Source of the DNA: JBGPHT01 sp041484525
GTDB lineage: Bacteria > Acidobacteriota > Terriglobia > Bryobacterales > Bryobacteraceae
Length of the DNA stretch: 45,820 nt
Assembly (NCBI GenBank): GCA_041484525.1
Contig: JBGPHT010000054.1
Coordinates: 1 to 45,820 of the forward strand
Direction of reading: 5' to 3'
In this document: in pieces, positions 9,201-17,585 of the stretch
Layout: each line of letters opens with the position of its first letter
Position numbering within the stretch: the first letter of the stretch is position 1
The notes under the pieces: model-generated
Seen by the model: the letters and a program-made list of their open reading frames with translations, nothing else
What the model was told of the DNA's origin: nothing
Databases searched by the model: none
Translations under genes and position numbers: made by a program

Positions 9201-9227
9201 CTCTGGTGGTACCAGAGCATCTACAAT
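9201..9227 (+). promoter_or_regulatory. Hairpin and -10-like element before the 9234 gene
   Basis: A perfect 7-bp stem (CTCTGGT 9201-9207, ACCAGAG 9211-9217) sits just upstream of TACAAT (9222-9227), which ends 6 nt before the ATG at 9234. There is no Shine-Dalgarno sequence and no clear -35. The hexamer could be a -10 for a leaderless mRNA, and the hairpin would then lie in promoter DNA and could be a regulator site. Confidence 0.35.
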
Positions 9228-9233
9228 CAAATA

Positions 9234-10730
9234 ATGGTCTATCCCGAGCTGCCGGTCCGCGGGGCGGGCCTTCTTGTCATGGGGCTGTTGGTTGTTGCCG
9301 CCTCGGCCCAGATCTACCCGCCGGGTGGTGGCTACCCCGGCCAGTCGCCGTATCCGGGCGGGCGCCAGCCTACAACCCCCGGCATTCCTATCCCCGGCCG
9401 GGGCAGCAAGCAGCAGAACACCAAGGAACCGGCGAAGGTTCTGCCCAACTTCCGCGGCCACCTGAAGCAGATGGACGACAAGTCCCTCACGCTCGAGCTG
9501 GACGATTTCCGCGTGCTGGAATTCCGGCGCACCGACAAGACCAAGTTCTTCAAGAGCGGCGACGAAGTGAAGACGCCCAACTTCGGCGGCGGCGACCAGA
9601 TTTCAGTCGAGGGATCCGAGGACCCGGGCGGGTACTTCACCGCCGTCAACGTCTATTGGGAGAAGGCCGCATCCGCCTCTCCTAAGACGGCCAATAAGGA
9701 TGGCTCCGTCGATACCTGGGCGGACAACGCGCCGGGTTCGGACAGGCCGCGGCCCACCGCCGAGAAGGCGCCGCCGCCCGCCAAACCGGATGCCGAGGAC
9801 CCCGGTCCGCCGAAGCTGCAGCGCGGCAAAGTGGCTGATATCTCCCGCGAACGTTCCAAGCCCGTCCCCGCCACCGAAACCGCCGACAGCGCTGTGAACA
9901 TGCCGCAGCCTCCGCCCGCGATGCGTACGCCGGGGCGGGAGCCGCCAGCCGTGACCGCGGCGCGAAATGACGATGACTACGTGCTGCCCTCGATCGTCAA
10001 CAAACCCTTGGATGCGCTGATCCGCAAGGCCACCGATGCGGCGCTCGAATTCACCGAAGAACTGCCCGCCTACGTCTGCCAGGAAATGATGGCGCGTTCG
10101 CAGAGCGAGACGCATCCCGCCAATTTGCACGCTATCGACGTGGTCACCGCCAATCTGGTCTACGAAAACGGCAAGGAAGACTACCGCGACATCGCCATCA
10201 ACGGCAAGCCGCTTAAGGGCAAGAAGATGGAGGACACCGGCGGCGCTTGGTCCACTGGCGAATTCGGCACGGTGCTGATCGATCTTTTCTCACCCGCCAC
10301 CGCGGCCAATTTCCGGCCGCACGGCGAATCGCGCATGGCCGGCGTCAACACCAAGCTTTATGATTTCGACGTCGATCGTGAGCACTCACACTGGTCGATC
10401 CACATGGGCTCGCAGACGTTCGATCCGCCTTACAAGGGCTCGGTCTGGATCGACCCGCAGACGGCGCGTGTGCTGCGCATCGAAATGCAGGCGTACGGTT
10501 TTCCGGAGACGTTTCCTACGGATCACGTGGAGTCCGCCACCGATTACCAGTACATCCGCCTGGGGGATACGAAGCAGTACCTGCTGCCGGTGCATTCCGA
10601 AAATCTGACGTGCCAGCGCGGATCCAATTACTGCTCGCGCCTGCAGATCGATTTCCGCAATTATCACAAGTACAGCGGCGAATCCAACATCACGTTCGGC
10701 GATCCGGTGAAGCCCCCGCCGAAGAAGTAG
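9234..10730 (+). CDS. Secreted protein of unknown function with Pro-rich linker
   Basis: This 498-residue protein has an N-terminal hydrophobic segment (about 10-25, ending ASAQ) fitting a signal peptide. A Pro/Gly-rich stretch (26-60) and a small domain (about 65-140, SLTLELDDFRVLEFRRTDKT), reminiscent of secreted beta-barrel DUF5666-type domains, follow. A Pro/Lys-rich linker (about 155-235) leads to a C-terminal domain (about 255-490) with the motif GSVWIDPQTARVLRIEMQA. That pattern is reminiscent of LolA-like outer-membrane lipid-carrier folds. I do not recognise a named family and assign no function. It is divergent from the preceding gene and convergent with the DsbD-type gene, so it is probably monocistronic. 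Confidence 0.8.
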   Translation: MVYPELPVRGAGLLVMGLLVVAASAQIYPPGGGYPGQSPYPGGRQPTTPGIPIPGRGSKQQNTKEPAKVLPNFRGHLKQMDDKSLTLELDDFRVLEFRRTDKTKFFKSGDEVKTPNFGGGDQISVEGSEDPGGYFTAVNVYWEKAASASPKTANKDGSVDTWADNAPGSDRPRPTAEKAPPPAKPDAEDPGPPKLQRGKVADISRERSKPVPATETADSAVNMPQPPPAMRTPGREPPAVTAARNDDDYVLPSIVNKPLDALIRKATDAALEFTEELPAYVCQEMMARSQSETHPANLHAIDVVTANLVYENGKEDYRDIAINGKPLKGKKMEDTGGAWSTGEFGTVLIDLFSPATAANFRPHGESRMAGVNTKLYDFDVDREHSHWSIHMGSQTFDPPYKGSVWIDPQTARVLRIEMQAYGFPETFPTDHVESATDYQYIRLGDTKQYLLPVHSENLTCQRGSNYCSRLQIDFRNYHKYSGESNITFGDPVKPPPKK

Positions 10731-10734
10731 TGGG

Positions 10735-12996
10735 CTAAAGCGCCAGTTGTACCGCGGCCTGTAAGTCCGCCTCCGAGGTGAACCCTTCGAACCGCTTGAC
10801 CTGCTTCCCGGCGCGATCGAACACGATCGTCACGGGTAGTAGATCCTCGATTTTGTATTGCTGTCTGATCGCGTCCGACCCCAGCGCCACCGTGTATTCC
10901 ATCGGGTGCTTCTTCAGGAACCGCTCGACGCGCGCCGCCCCTTCGTCGTCCATCGAAACTCCCAGCACCACCACGCCCTTCGTCCCTAGTTCCTTGTGCA
11001 TCCTGTTGAAGCTGGGGATTTCCCGAATGCAAGGCACGCACCAGGTCGCCCAGAAATTCACCACGACAACCTTGCCATTGGTATCGACACTCTTCCCATC
11101 GAGCGAGGTCCAGCGCGTGGCACCGGCCGGCTTGTCCGCACCGGCCGGCGGCGGAGCGCTGTTCAGAAACGCCAGGAACTTCGGGACATCCGAAGTCTTG
11201 CCTTCGAACTTCGCAATCACCTTTTCATCCGCATCGAGGATCGCGTAGAGCGGCGTGGCGGCAGTTTGAAATTTCGCCAGTTGCAGATTCTGGTTGGCCT
11301 GCGATACCGCATCCGAGCGGTCGGTAAACAACTCCACCAGCACGAACCCCTGCAACGCCGCGGCGATCTCCGGCCGCGACAACATATTCGCTTCCATCCA
11401 ATGGCAATTGGCGCAGGCAACTCCCGTGAAGTTCACGAAGAGCAGCTTGCCTTCGCGGCGCGCCCGCTCGAGCGCCTCGCGATACTGGTCCTTCATCCAG
11501 GCGAGGCCCGCAGGCGCGCCGCCCGGACCAGCGCTCTCTCGCGCCGTGGGCACGTACGCGTCCAGGTCGCCCAGCTTGCCGCCGAACATTCCGGGCCACA
11601 GCGAAATCGCGAAGATCAGAAATGCTGCGCCCATCAGGAGCCGCCCCATTCCCATCGACTCGTCCGCTTTGATCCCCTCGAGGCGCAGGAATCCCAATAG
11701 ATACAGCCCCGCCATGGCGAACAGCACGATCCACGCCGCTAGGAATCGCTCGCGCGTCAGCCATCCCAATTGCAGGATCTGGTCCACCGCGCTCCAATAT
11801 TTCAAGCTGACCGCGAGAATCACGAACCCCATCACGACCTTGACGCGCGCCATCCATCCGCCGCTGCGCGGCAGCCGCTTAAGATAAGACGGAAACAGCG
11901 CCAGCAGGAAGAACGGCAACGCGAGACCGGTGGCAAAGGTGACCATTCCCATCAGCGGACGCGGTCCGCCGCCCGAGACCGCCGCTGCCAGCAGTGTTCC
12001 CACGAACGGCCCCACGCACGCGAACGATGCTAGTGAGAACGTCAGCCCCATCAGCAGCGTCCCCGCAAACCCGCCCTTCTCCGACGAGCGGTTCAGCCGC
12101 GTCAGAATCGCGGAAGGAATCGTGATCTCGAATGCCCCCAGCAGACTCAATCCGAACGTAATGAAGAGCGCGCCGATGAACCCGTTGACCCACTTGTTCG
12201 AACCGAGCTGCAGCACGCCGAACGGTCCCAGCGCCGCCGTGATCGCCAACCCCAGCCCCGAGAACAGCACGATGATTCCCAGGCAGAACACCACCGCCTG
12301 CGTCACGCTCTCGCGCCGCGATCCCGACTGCCGGTTCAGGAAGTACGACATCGTAATCGGGATCATGGGAAACACGCACGGCGTGAAGATCGACGCCAGG
12401 CCGAATCCGAATGCCACCGCGAGAAATGCGCCCAGCCCTTCACTAGCCGCGCTCTGTGAAGCTCCCGCCGCCGGAGGGGCCTTGGCCTCGGAATACCCTG
12501 CGGGAATAACAAGGGCCGCGACCGGCGCCGACGGGTCGATCTTCACGTCGGCGGTTCCCGACCACCGCCCCGGCACGCAAACCGTATCGCTGCAGGTTTG
12601 AAACCGCGAACTCACAGAGATCTGCGCCGCACCTGCCGGAGCGTCTTTCTTGACGTTCGCCTCCAGCAGAAATGCGACCGTTCCCTCGAATGTCTCCGTC
12701 TCCAGATTGAAATTGGAATCGAACGCCCGCTTCGGTTTCGGTTGCAGTACGCGCGTGCCAGCCACTACCGAGTCCGGCCCCACCTGAAAGGAAGTCGGAA
12801 TGCCGGCGGCCGAAGACGCGGAATAAAGATGCCACCCTGCGTCGATGGCACCCTCGACGCGAACCAGCGTCTTAGCCCCCGGCGCCACCGTCCCCGGCTC
12901 CACCTGAAGGTTCCACTTGACGTGCTCTTCCGCCCAAGCGCCGCACGCGCAAAGCGCCAAGACAACCGCCGACCTGACCGTGGCGCCCGCTCTCAT
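10735..12996 (-). CDS. DsbD-type thiol:disulfide interchange protein with TlpA-like C-terminal domain
   Basis: This 753-residue protein moves electrons across the inner membrane to periplasmic thiols. After a signal peptide (1-22) comes the DsbD alpha domain with C135 and C140 (FQTCSDTVC). The eight-helix beta domain follows (about 188-470) with its two redox cysteines, C207 (FTPCVFP) and C327 (SFACVGP). A thioredoxin-like gamma domain (about 500-612) has C528-x2-C531 (ACANCHWME). An additional TlpA/ResA-like thioredoxin domain (about 628-753) has C653-x2-C656 (WATWCVPC) and the cis-Pro loop LLPVT. Classical DsbD ends after the gamma domain, so the fourth redox pair is extra. It follows plsX by 12 bp with an AGGA ribosome site. 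Confidence 0.92.
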   Translation of the reverse strand: MRAGATVRSAVVLALCACGAWAEEHVKWNLQVEPGTVAPGAKTLVRVEGAIDAGWHLYSASSAAGIPTSFQVGPDSVVAGTRVLQPKPKRAFDSNFNLETETFEGTVAFLLEANVKKDAPAGAAQISVSSRFQTCSDTVCVPGRWSGTADVKIDPSAPVAALVIPAGYSEAKAPPAAGASQSAASEGLGAFLAVAFGFGLASIFTPCVFPMIPITMSYFLNRQSGSRRESVTQAVVFCLGIIVLFSGLGLAITAALGPFGVLQLGSNKWVNGFIGALFITFGLSLLGAFEITIPSAILTRLNRSSEKGGFAGTLLMGLTFSLASFACVGPFVGTLLAAAVSGGGPRPLMGMVTFATGLALPFFLLALFPSYLKRLPRSGGWMARVKVVMGFVILAVSLKYWSAVDQILQLGWLTRERFLAAWIVLFAMAGLYLLGFLRLEGIKADESMGMGRLLMGAAFLIFAISLWPGMFGGKLGDLDAYVPTARESAGPGGAPAGLAWMKDQYREALERARREGKLLFVNFTGVACANCHWMEANMLSRPEIAAALQGFVLVELFTDRSDAVSQANQNLQLAKFQTAATPLYAILDADEKVIAKFEGKTSDVPKFLAFLNSAPPPAGADKPAGATRWTSLDGKSVDTNGKVVVVNFWATWCVPCIREIPSFNRMHKELGTKGVVVLGVSMDDEGAARVERFLKKHPMEYTVALGSDAIRQQYKIEDLLPVTIVFDRAGKQVKRFEGFTSEADLQAAVQLAL

Positions 12997-13008
12997 GCTG
13001 AATTCCTG

Positions 13009-14037
13009 CTACTCTGCCCGCACCAGCTTATCGTACGCCGAAGATCGCAGCTCTTCCTCGATCCGCTGGTTCACCTTGCCCCCGTAGAACTCCGCCGCCA
13101 CCCGAATCGCATTCTTGATGGCATTGGGGTTCGATCTTCCGTGGCAGATGATGTTCACGCCGCGCACGCCCAACAGCGGCGCGCCGCCGTATTCGGAGTA
13201 ATCGATGCGCTTCTTGAAGTCGCTGAACGCGTCCTTCGCCAGCACGTATCCGATCTTGCCGCTGATGGTGGCTTCGAGCGATTCCTTCAGCAGTTGTTTC
13301 AACATCTCCGCCAGCCCCTCGCTCACCTTCAGCGCCACGTTGCCGACGAATCCGTCGCAGACGATCACGTCCACCTTCCCGCTATAGATGTCGCCGCCTT
13401 CGACGTTGCCGATGAAGTTGAGGTTCAGTCCCTGCATCAGCGAAAATGCCGCGCGCGTCGAATCGTTGCCCTTGTGCTGCTCTTCGCCGATCGAAAGAAT
13501 CCCCACCCGCGGCCTTGATCGTTTGAGGATGAAGCGCGCGTAGATCTCGCCCATGACGGCGAACTGCGCCAGCATTTTCGGCGAGCAATCCACGTTGGCG
13601 CCGACGTCCACGATCACGACTGGGGAGCCGCGTTCGATGGTCGGGAGAATGCCGGTGAGCGCGGGCCGTGCCACTCCGGGCACCACACCTTGCACGATCT
13701 TGGCTGTCGCCATGATCGCGCCCGTGTTGCCCGCCGACACCATTCCTTGCGCGGCGCCGTTCTTCACCAGGCGCGCCGCCACTCGCAGCGAGCTGTTGGG
13801 CTTGGCCCGCACCGCCTTCGCCGCGCTGTCCTCCATGGTGACGACTTCGGGCGCGTCGACGATTTCGATGGGGAGTTCTGCCCAGCCGTCGTGCTGCCGC
13901 AGCTCCCGGCTGACCTCCTCATGGCGGCCCACCAGGACTACCTTGACCCCCAGACTTCTCGCGGCTTGAACCGCTCCGCCGACTTCCGATTTTGGGGCGT
14001 GATCTCCGCCCATTGCATCAACCGCAATGGTCAGCAT
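13009..14037 (-). CDS. plsX: Phosphate acyltransferase PlsX
   Basis: The 342-residue protein matches PlsX over its full length, beginning with the family hallmark AVDAMGGDHAP. It keeps the internal motifs SAGNTGAIMATA, RPALTGILPT and VDVGANVDCSP, and GGAPLLGVRGVNIICHGRS near the end. PlsX makes acyl-phosphate from acyl-ACP for the PlsX/PlsY route of phospholipid synthesis at the membrane. The gene follows yceD and rpmF in the order conserved across many bacteria. The nearest purine-rich site (AGGAG) lies 15 nt upstream, overlapping the end of rpmF, which suggests translational coupling. Confidence 0.97.
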   Translation of the reverse strand: MLTIAVDAMGGDHAPKSEVGGAVQAARSLGVKVVLVGRHEEVSRELRQHDGWAELPIEIVDAPEVVTMEDSAAKAVRAKPNSSLRVAARLVKNGAAQGMVSAGNTGAIMATAKIVQGVVPGVARPALTGILPTIERGSPVVIVDVGANVDCSPKMLAQFAVMGEIYARFILKRSRPRVGILSIGEEQHKGNDSTRAAFSLMQGLNLNFIGNVEGGDIYSGKVDVIVCDGFVGNVALKVSEGLAEMLKQLLKESLEATISGKIGYVLAKDAFSDFKKRIDYSEYGGAPLLGVRGVNIICHGRSNPNAIKNAIRVAAEFYGGKVNQRIEEELRSSAYDKLVRAE

Positions 14038-14049
14038 GAGCGCTAGTAG

Positions 14050-14232
14050 CTACTCCTGTGCAATTTCCACTACTTCGCGTCCCTTGTACTGGCCGCAGTG
14101 CGGGCACACTCGATGCGGCAACTTCGGCTCGTGGCAATTCGGACATTCCGAAAGGCCGGAAGCCTTGAGCGCATCGTGCGCGCGGCGAGTGCTCGTCCGC
14201 TGATGAGAATGTCTACGTTTCGGATTCGGCAT
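14050..14232 (-). CDS. rpmF: 50S ribosomal protein L32
   Basis: This 60-residue protein starts MPNPKRRHSHQRTSTRRAHD and is basic at the N-terminus. It carries the four zinc-ribbon cysteines of the C+ form of L32 (CPNC at 30-33 and CPHC at 43-46). The start at 14232 is preceded by GAGG with good spacing; longer upstream extensions in this frame are not real. It sits between yceD and plsX, the classical arrangement. Confidence 0.96.
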   Translation of the reverse strand: MPNPKRRHSHQRTSTRRAHDALKASGLSECPNCHEPKLPHRVCPHCGQYKGREVVEIAQE

Positions 14233-14282
14233 ATTTCTACCTCTATAAGTTCCATCCGCTTGCGCGGGGTCAATTCTGAATC

Positions 14283-14810
14283 TTACTTGATCTCTAGGTT
14301 CCCGAGCGCCCGCCACCGGTCGTGAGTGAGGTCCACCCTGCAATCGCACGCGGTTTCGTTCCGGTTCTTGCCGCAGGTGGGGCAGATTCCCTTGCAATCG
14401 GCACTGCAAATCCGCTGCATCGGAAGCGCCAGCACCACCTGTTCCCGGAGAATTCCTTCCAACTCGATTCCGTCACCTTCGTAAAATCCGATCTCCGCTT
14501 CCCCTTCGTCGATCTCGACCTCTTCCTCCCGCGCGATGTCCGTCATCGGCCGGTAGAAAAGATCGAAGCTCGCGTCCAGCGGAAACTTCGCGCGTCCCAG
14601 GCACCTGTCGCACTGCGCCCCCATTTCGACGCTGTACTTCCCCAGAACACGAATCTCCCCTTCCGAATTCTCCAGCAGTTCGGCCGAGCCGGTGACGTGG
14701 AGCGGAACCGTCTGCTCTATGTCTTCGCTCGCGAAGTCGATCTGCCCGGGTGCGAAGGTTTCCTCGAAGCGAACCTTTCGCCGCTCCATCTCTTTGACAC
14801 TAAGGAACAT
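14283..14810 (-). CDS. YceD/DUF177 family protein
   Basis: The 175-residue acidic protein belongs to the YceD/DUF177 family, which is linked to 23S rRNA maturation in bacteria and plastids. It has the CDRCLG motif (near 68-73) and a C-terminal cluster of cysteines (CSADCKGICPTCGKN and CDC). These probably bind zinc and are typical of the bacterial family. It is the first gene of the yceD-rpmF-plsX-dsbD-like operon, 50 bp before rpmF, and is divergent from the DinB-like gene. Confidence 0.93.
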   Translation of the reverse strand: MFLSVKEMERRKVRFEETFAPGQIDFASEDIEQTVPLHVTGSAELLENSEGEIRVLGKYSVEMGAQCDRCLGRAKFPLDASFDLFYRPMTDIAREEEVEIDEGEAEIGFYEGDGIELEGILREQVVLALPMQRICSADCKGICPTCGKNRNETACDCRVDLTHDRWRALGNLEIK

Positions 14811-14861
14811 AGGGAAAGCCTGGAATTTCGGGCAGAACGTTTACAGTATAGCATCGTAAAT

Positions 14862-15395
14862 ATGCCCGACGCCGCTTCCCAATTGGCCGCCCTGGCCCGT
14901 CAATTCGAGGACGCAACCGCACGCGCACGCCGGCTCGGCCAGACCGCCGATCTCACCAAACAGCCCGCCCCCGCGCGTTGGTCCGCCGCCGAGTGCGTGG
15001 AACACCTGAACCTCACCACCCGCGCCTACCTGCCGCGCATCGAGCCCGGACTGCGTGAGTTGCGCAGCCGTAGTCAACTGGCCCTCGGTCCTTATCGTAT
15101 GGAATTCATGCCCCGGTTGCTGAACTGGCTGCTCGAACCTCCCGTCCGTCTCAAGATGCCGACCAGCGCCCCGTTCCAGCCGGTGAAGATTGCCGACCCG
15201 GCACGCGTCGTGCCCGATTTTGTCGAACTTCAGCAACGCCTGCTGGATCTCTTGCGGCAGTCCGAAGGGCTGGCTATCGATACTTTCAAGATCCACTCGC
15301 CGTTCGCCGAGAAGGTTCGGTACAACCTCTACTCGGCGTTCGTCCTGACCGCAACGCACCAGCGGCGCCATCTCTGGCAAGCCGAACGGATTTAG
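14862..15395 (+). CDS. DinB-like/DUF664 metal-binding protein
   Basis: The real gene is the 177-residue frame from the ATG at 14862, giving a four-helix protein of the DinB/YfiT-like superfamily. The first metal-ligand region is WSAAECVEHLN and the last is HQRRHLWQAERI, each with conserved histidines. Members are metal-dependent thiol transferases or of unknown activity; the substrate cannot be told here. A TATAGC hexamer (14847-14852) lies 9 nt before the start and no Shine-Dalgarno is seen. Confidence 0.85.
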   Translation: MPDAASQLAALARQFEDATARARRLGQTADLTKQPAPARWSAAECVEHLNLTTRAYLPRIEPGLRELRSRSQLALGPYRMEFMPRLLNWLLEPPVRLKMPTSAPFQPVKIADPARVVPDFVELQQRLLDLLRQSEGLAIDTFKIHSPFAEKVRYNLYSAFVLTATHQRRHLWQAERI

Positions 15396-15523
15396 CCCCG
15401 CTACCCTCCGGTAGAGTCCATCGGCGGCGCCGGCCAGACCGCCGCGTCCCCGCCCCCCGGCTTCAAGGCGGATTCGGCGGATTCGGCGTTTCGATCCGGC
15501 TCTGAGCGGTATACAATCGCAGC

Positions 15524-16399
15524 ATGAAACGTCTTGCACTCGCCGCTGTCGCGTTCTCCTTCTGCGCGCTTGCCGCCGATCCCCAGCCCGTCTTCCTCTG
15601 GCCCAACGGAGCGCCTGGCTCTGAAGGCAAGACCGCCGAGGAGAAGGTGCGCAGCGCCGGCCCCAATGACACGCGCATCGTCTCGATCGTCCATCGGCCC
15701 TCGATCACTCCTTATCTGCCGTCCAGGGAAACAGCCACCGGCGCCGCCGTTGTCATCGCGCCCGGCGGCGGCCATAGCGAACTCTGGATGGATCACGAAG
15801 GCTATAACGTCGCTGCATGGCTGAGCCAGCACGGCGTCGCCGGCTTCGTCCTGAAATACCGGCTGGCGCGCGAGCCCGGCTCCACTTATAAGGTTGATGA
15901 GCACGCATTCGCCGATATCGAGCGCGCCATCCGGGTAGTGCGAGCCCACGCCGCTGAGTGGGGTGTCGATCCGCAGCGTATCGGAGTAATGGGCTTCTCC
16001 GCCGGCGGAGAACTGGCAGCGCTCGCCGCCACCCGCTTCGACGCCGGCCAGGAAACCGCCGCCGATCCAGTGGACCGCCAGAGCTCGAAGCCCGCATTCC
16101 AGGCACTGATCTATCCTGCCATCCCCAAAGACATGGCGCTTTCGAAGGACACGCCGCCTGCGTTTCTGGCCTGCGGTGAAAATGATCGGCAGAACATCTC
16201 TCAGGGCCTGCCCGAGCTTTATCTCGCGCTCAAGCGTGCCGGAGCCTCCGCCGAACTGCACGTGTTCAGCGGCGTCGGTCACGGCTTCGGACTGCGTGCG
16301 ACTACCCGCGGCGCGATCGCGCAATGGCCTTCACGCTTCTACGATTGGCTGGATGCGCGCGGCCTCTTGAAGCCGGCCGCCCCGGCGGTTACTCGCTAA
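15524..16399 (+). CDS. Secreted alpha/beta-hydrolase (esterase/acetylxylan-esterase-like)
   Basis: The 291-residue protein has a signal peptide (1-18) and an alpha/beta-hydrolase fold of the esterase/lipase type often found next to polysaccharide-degrading genes. The oxyanion region is VVIAPGGGH, the nucleophile is in GFSAGGE, the acid in CGENDR and the histidine in GVGHGFGL. It probably removes acyl groups from sugars or polysaccharides outside the cytoplasm. TACAAT (15512-15517) ends 6 nt before the ATG, suggesting a leaderless start. The next gene begins 4 bp after its stop. Confidence 0.9.
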   Translation: MKRLALAAVAFSFCALAADPQPVFLWPNGAPGSEGKTAEEKVRSAGPNDTRIVSIVHRPSITPYLPSRETATGAAVVIAPGGGHSELWMDHEGYNVAAWLSQHGVAGFVLKYRLAREPGSTYKVDEHAFADIERAIRVVRAHAAEWGVDPQRIGVMGFSAGGELAALAATRFDAGQETAADPVDRQSSKPAFQALIYPAIPKDMALSKDTPPAFLACGENDRQNISQGLPELYLALKRAGASAELHVFSGVGHGFGLRATTRGAIAQWPSRFYDWLDARGLLKPAAPAVTR

Positions 16400-16403
16400 G
16401 TCC

Positions 16404-17516
16404 ATGGAGTACTCGGTGCACTTCTTGACGGCCGCGGCCATGTTCTTGGCCGGCACATCAGCCGCGCAGGAGCAGGCCAAGCGCCCGGACGGGCTGTATG
16501 CGGAGATCCGGACCACGAAGGGCACCATCGTCGCCCGGCTGGAAGCAGATCTCACGCCGATGACTGTCGCGAACTTCGTAGGGTTGGCCGAAGGCACGAT
16601 TGCCAACGCAGCCTTCGACCCCGGCCGCCCCTTCTATGACGGTACCGTCTATCATCGAGTGGTCCCCGGCCACGTTATTCAGACAGGCGTCCCGCAGTCG
16701 GATCGCGCCAAGAATCCCGGCTACAATTTCCCCACCGAGATCCACGCGCGGCTCAGCCACAATCACGCCGGTGCGCTGAACATGGCGAACGGCGGGCCCA
16801 ACACCAACGCCGCTCAGTTCTGCATCATGCTGGGCGATCGCGGGTACCTCGACGGGGATTTCAGCGTCTTCGGCGAGGTCGTCGAAGGCATGGACGTAGT
16901 GATGCGCATCGTGCAGGGCGACGTGGTCGAAAGCGTGCGCATCGTCCGTGTGGGAACCAAGGCGCAAGCGTTTCACCCGACGACGGAGTCCTTCCAGGCG
17001 ATGGTCCGGGCGGCCGGGCAGCGCGTCCGCGAGCATGCGGAGAAGAAGCTGACAGCGGAACGGGACTGGATCGCGCGCAACTATCCGAAGGCCGTCGGGC
17101 CAGCCGGCGGAGTCCTGACGGAGCGGCTGGCTGCAGGTCAGGCCGCGCCCGGCGCCGGTGGCGCTGTGCGCGTGCGGTATCGCGGGAGCGAAGTCCGATA
17201 TGTGGGGGACGTGCTGGGGCGGGAGGGTCCGCCGCTTGACGTGATTTCCTTTGATAGTGGCGACAACGGCGTTCCCGGCAATGTAGACACACCGCGCGTC
17301 TTCACCTTCGAGCCGGGCAAGACCAAAATCAACGCCGGCCTGGATGGTGTAGTCGCCGCAATGCTTCCGGGAGAGCGTCGCATCGTCATCGTGCCGGCGG
17401 CTTTGGGGTACGGCCGCGCCGGGCTCTATCCGCCCGAAACCCCCGGCAAACGCCGCTTCGTGATCTCCCCCAACGCGATGCTGGTCTACGACGTTGAGGT
17501 GCTGGCGAACGAGTGA
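16404..17516 (+). CDS. Dual peptidyl-prolyl isomerase: cyclophilin fused to FKBP
   Basis: This 370-residue exported protein (signal peptide about 1-21) carries two unrelated proline isomerase folds. Residues about 28-195 form a cyclophilin with YHRVVPGHVIQTG (catalytic Arg), NMANGGPNTNAAQF and LDGDFSVFGEV. Residues about 245-370 form an FKBP domain with RVRYRG, FDSGDNG, a loop ending INAGLDG, IVIVPAALGYG and ISPNAMLVYDVEVL. In the FKBP part the usual Trp of the VI-x-GW floor is Leu (AGLDG), which should alter ligand binding. Proteins joining both families exist (FCBP/CFBP types) but are uncommon. It likely folds periplasmic proteins. Confidence 0.9.
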   Translation: MEYSVHFLTAAAMFLAGTSAAQEQAKRPDGLYAEIRTTKGTIVARLEADLTPMTVANFVGLAEGTIANAAFDPGRPFYDGTVYHRVVPGHVIQTGVPQSDRAKNPGYNFPTEIHARLSHNHAGALNMANGGPNTNAAQFCIMLGDRGYLDGDFSVFGEVVEGMDVVMRIVQGDVVESVRIVRVGTKAQAFHPTTESFQAMVRAAGQRVREHAEKKLTAERDWIARNYPKAVGPAGGVLTERLAAGQAAPGAGGAVRVRYRGSEVRYVGDVLGREGPPLDVISFDSGDNGVPGNVDTPRVFTFEPGKTKINAGLDGVVAAMLPGERRIVIVPAALGYGRAGLYPPETPGKRRFVISPNAMLVYDVEVLANE

Positions 17517-17585
17517 GCGTGCCCTTCATCCCGCACACTTTAAATCCAACTGCTGAGTGAAGCATCAACAGACCAGGAGGACTGC

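Noticed and set aside
9201..9217. GGTGGTACC inside a hairpin, like the T-box core
   Set aside because: The rest of a T-box leader (stem I, specifier loop, terminator) is absent and the following gene is not an aminoacyl-tRNA or amino-acid gene.
15466..15488. GGCGGATTC tandem copies before the esterase gene
   Set aside because: Only about two and a half copies in a GC-rich gap; no further structure supports a function.
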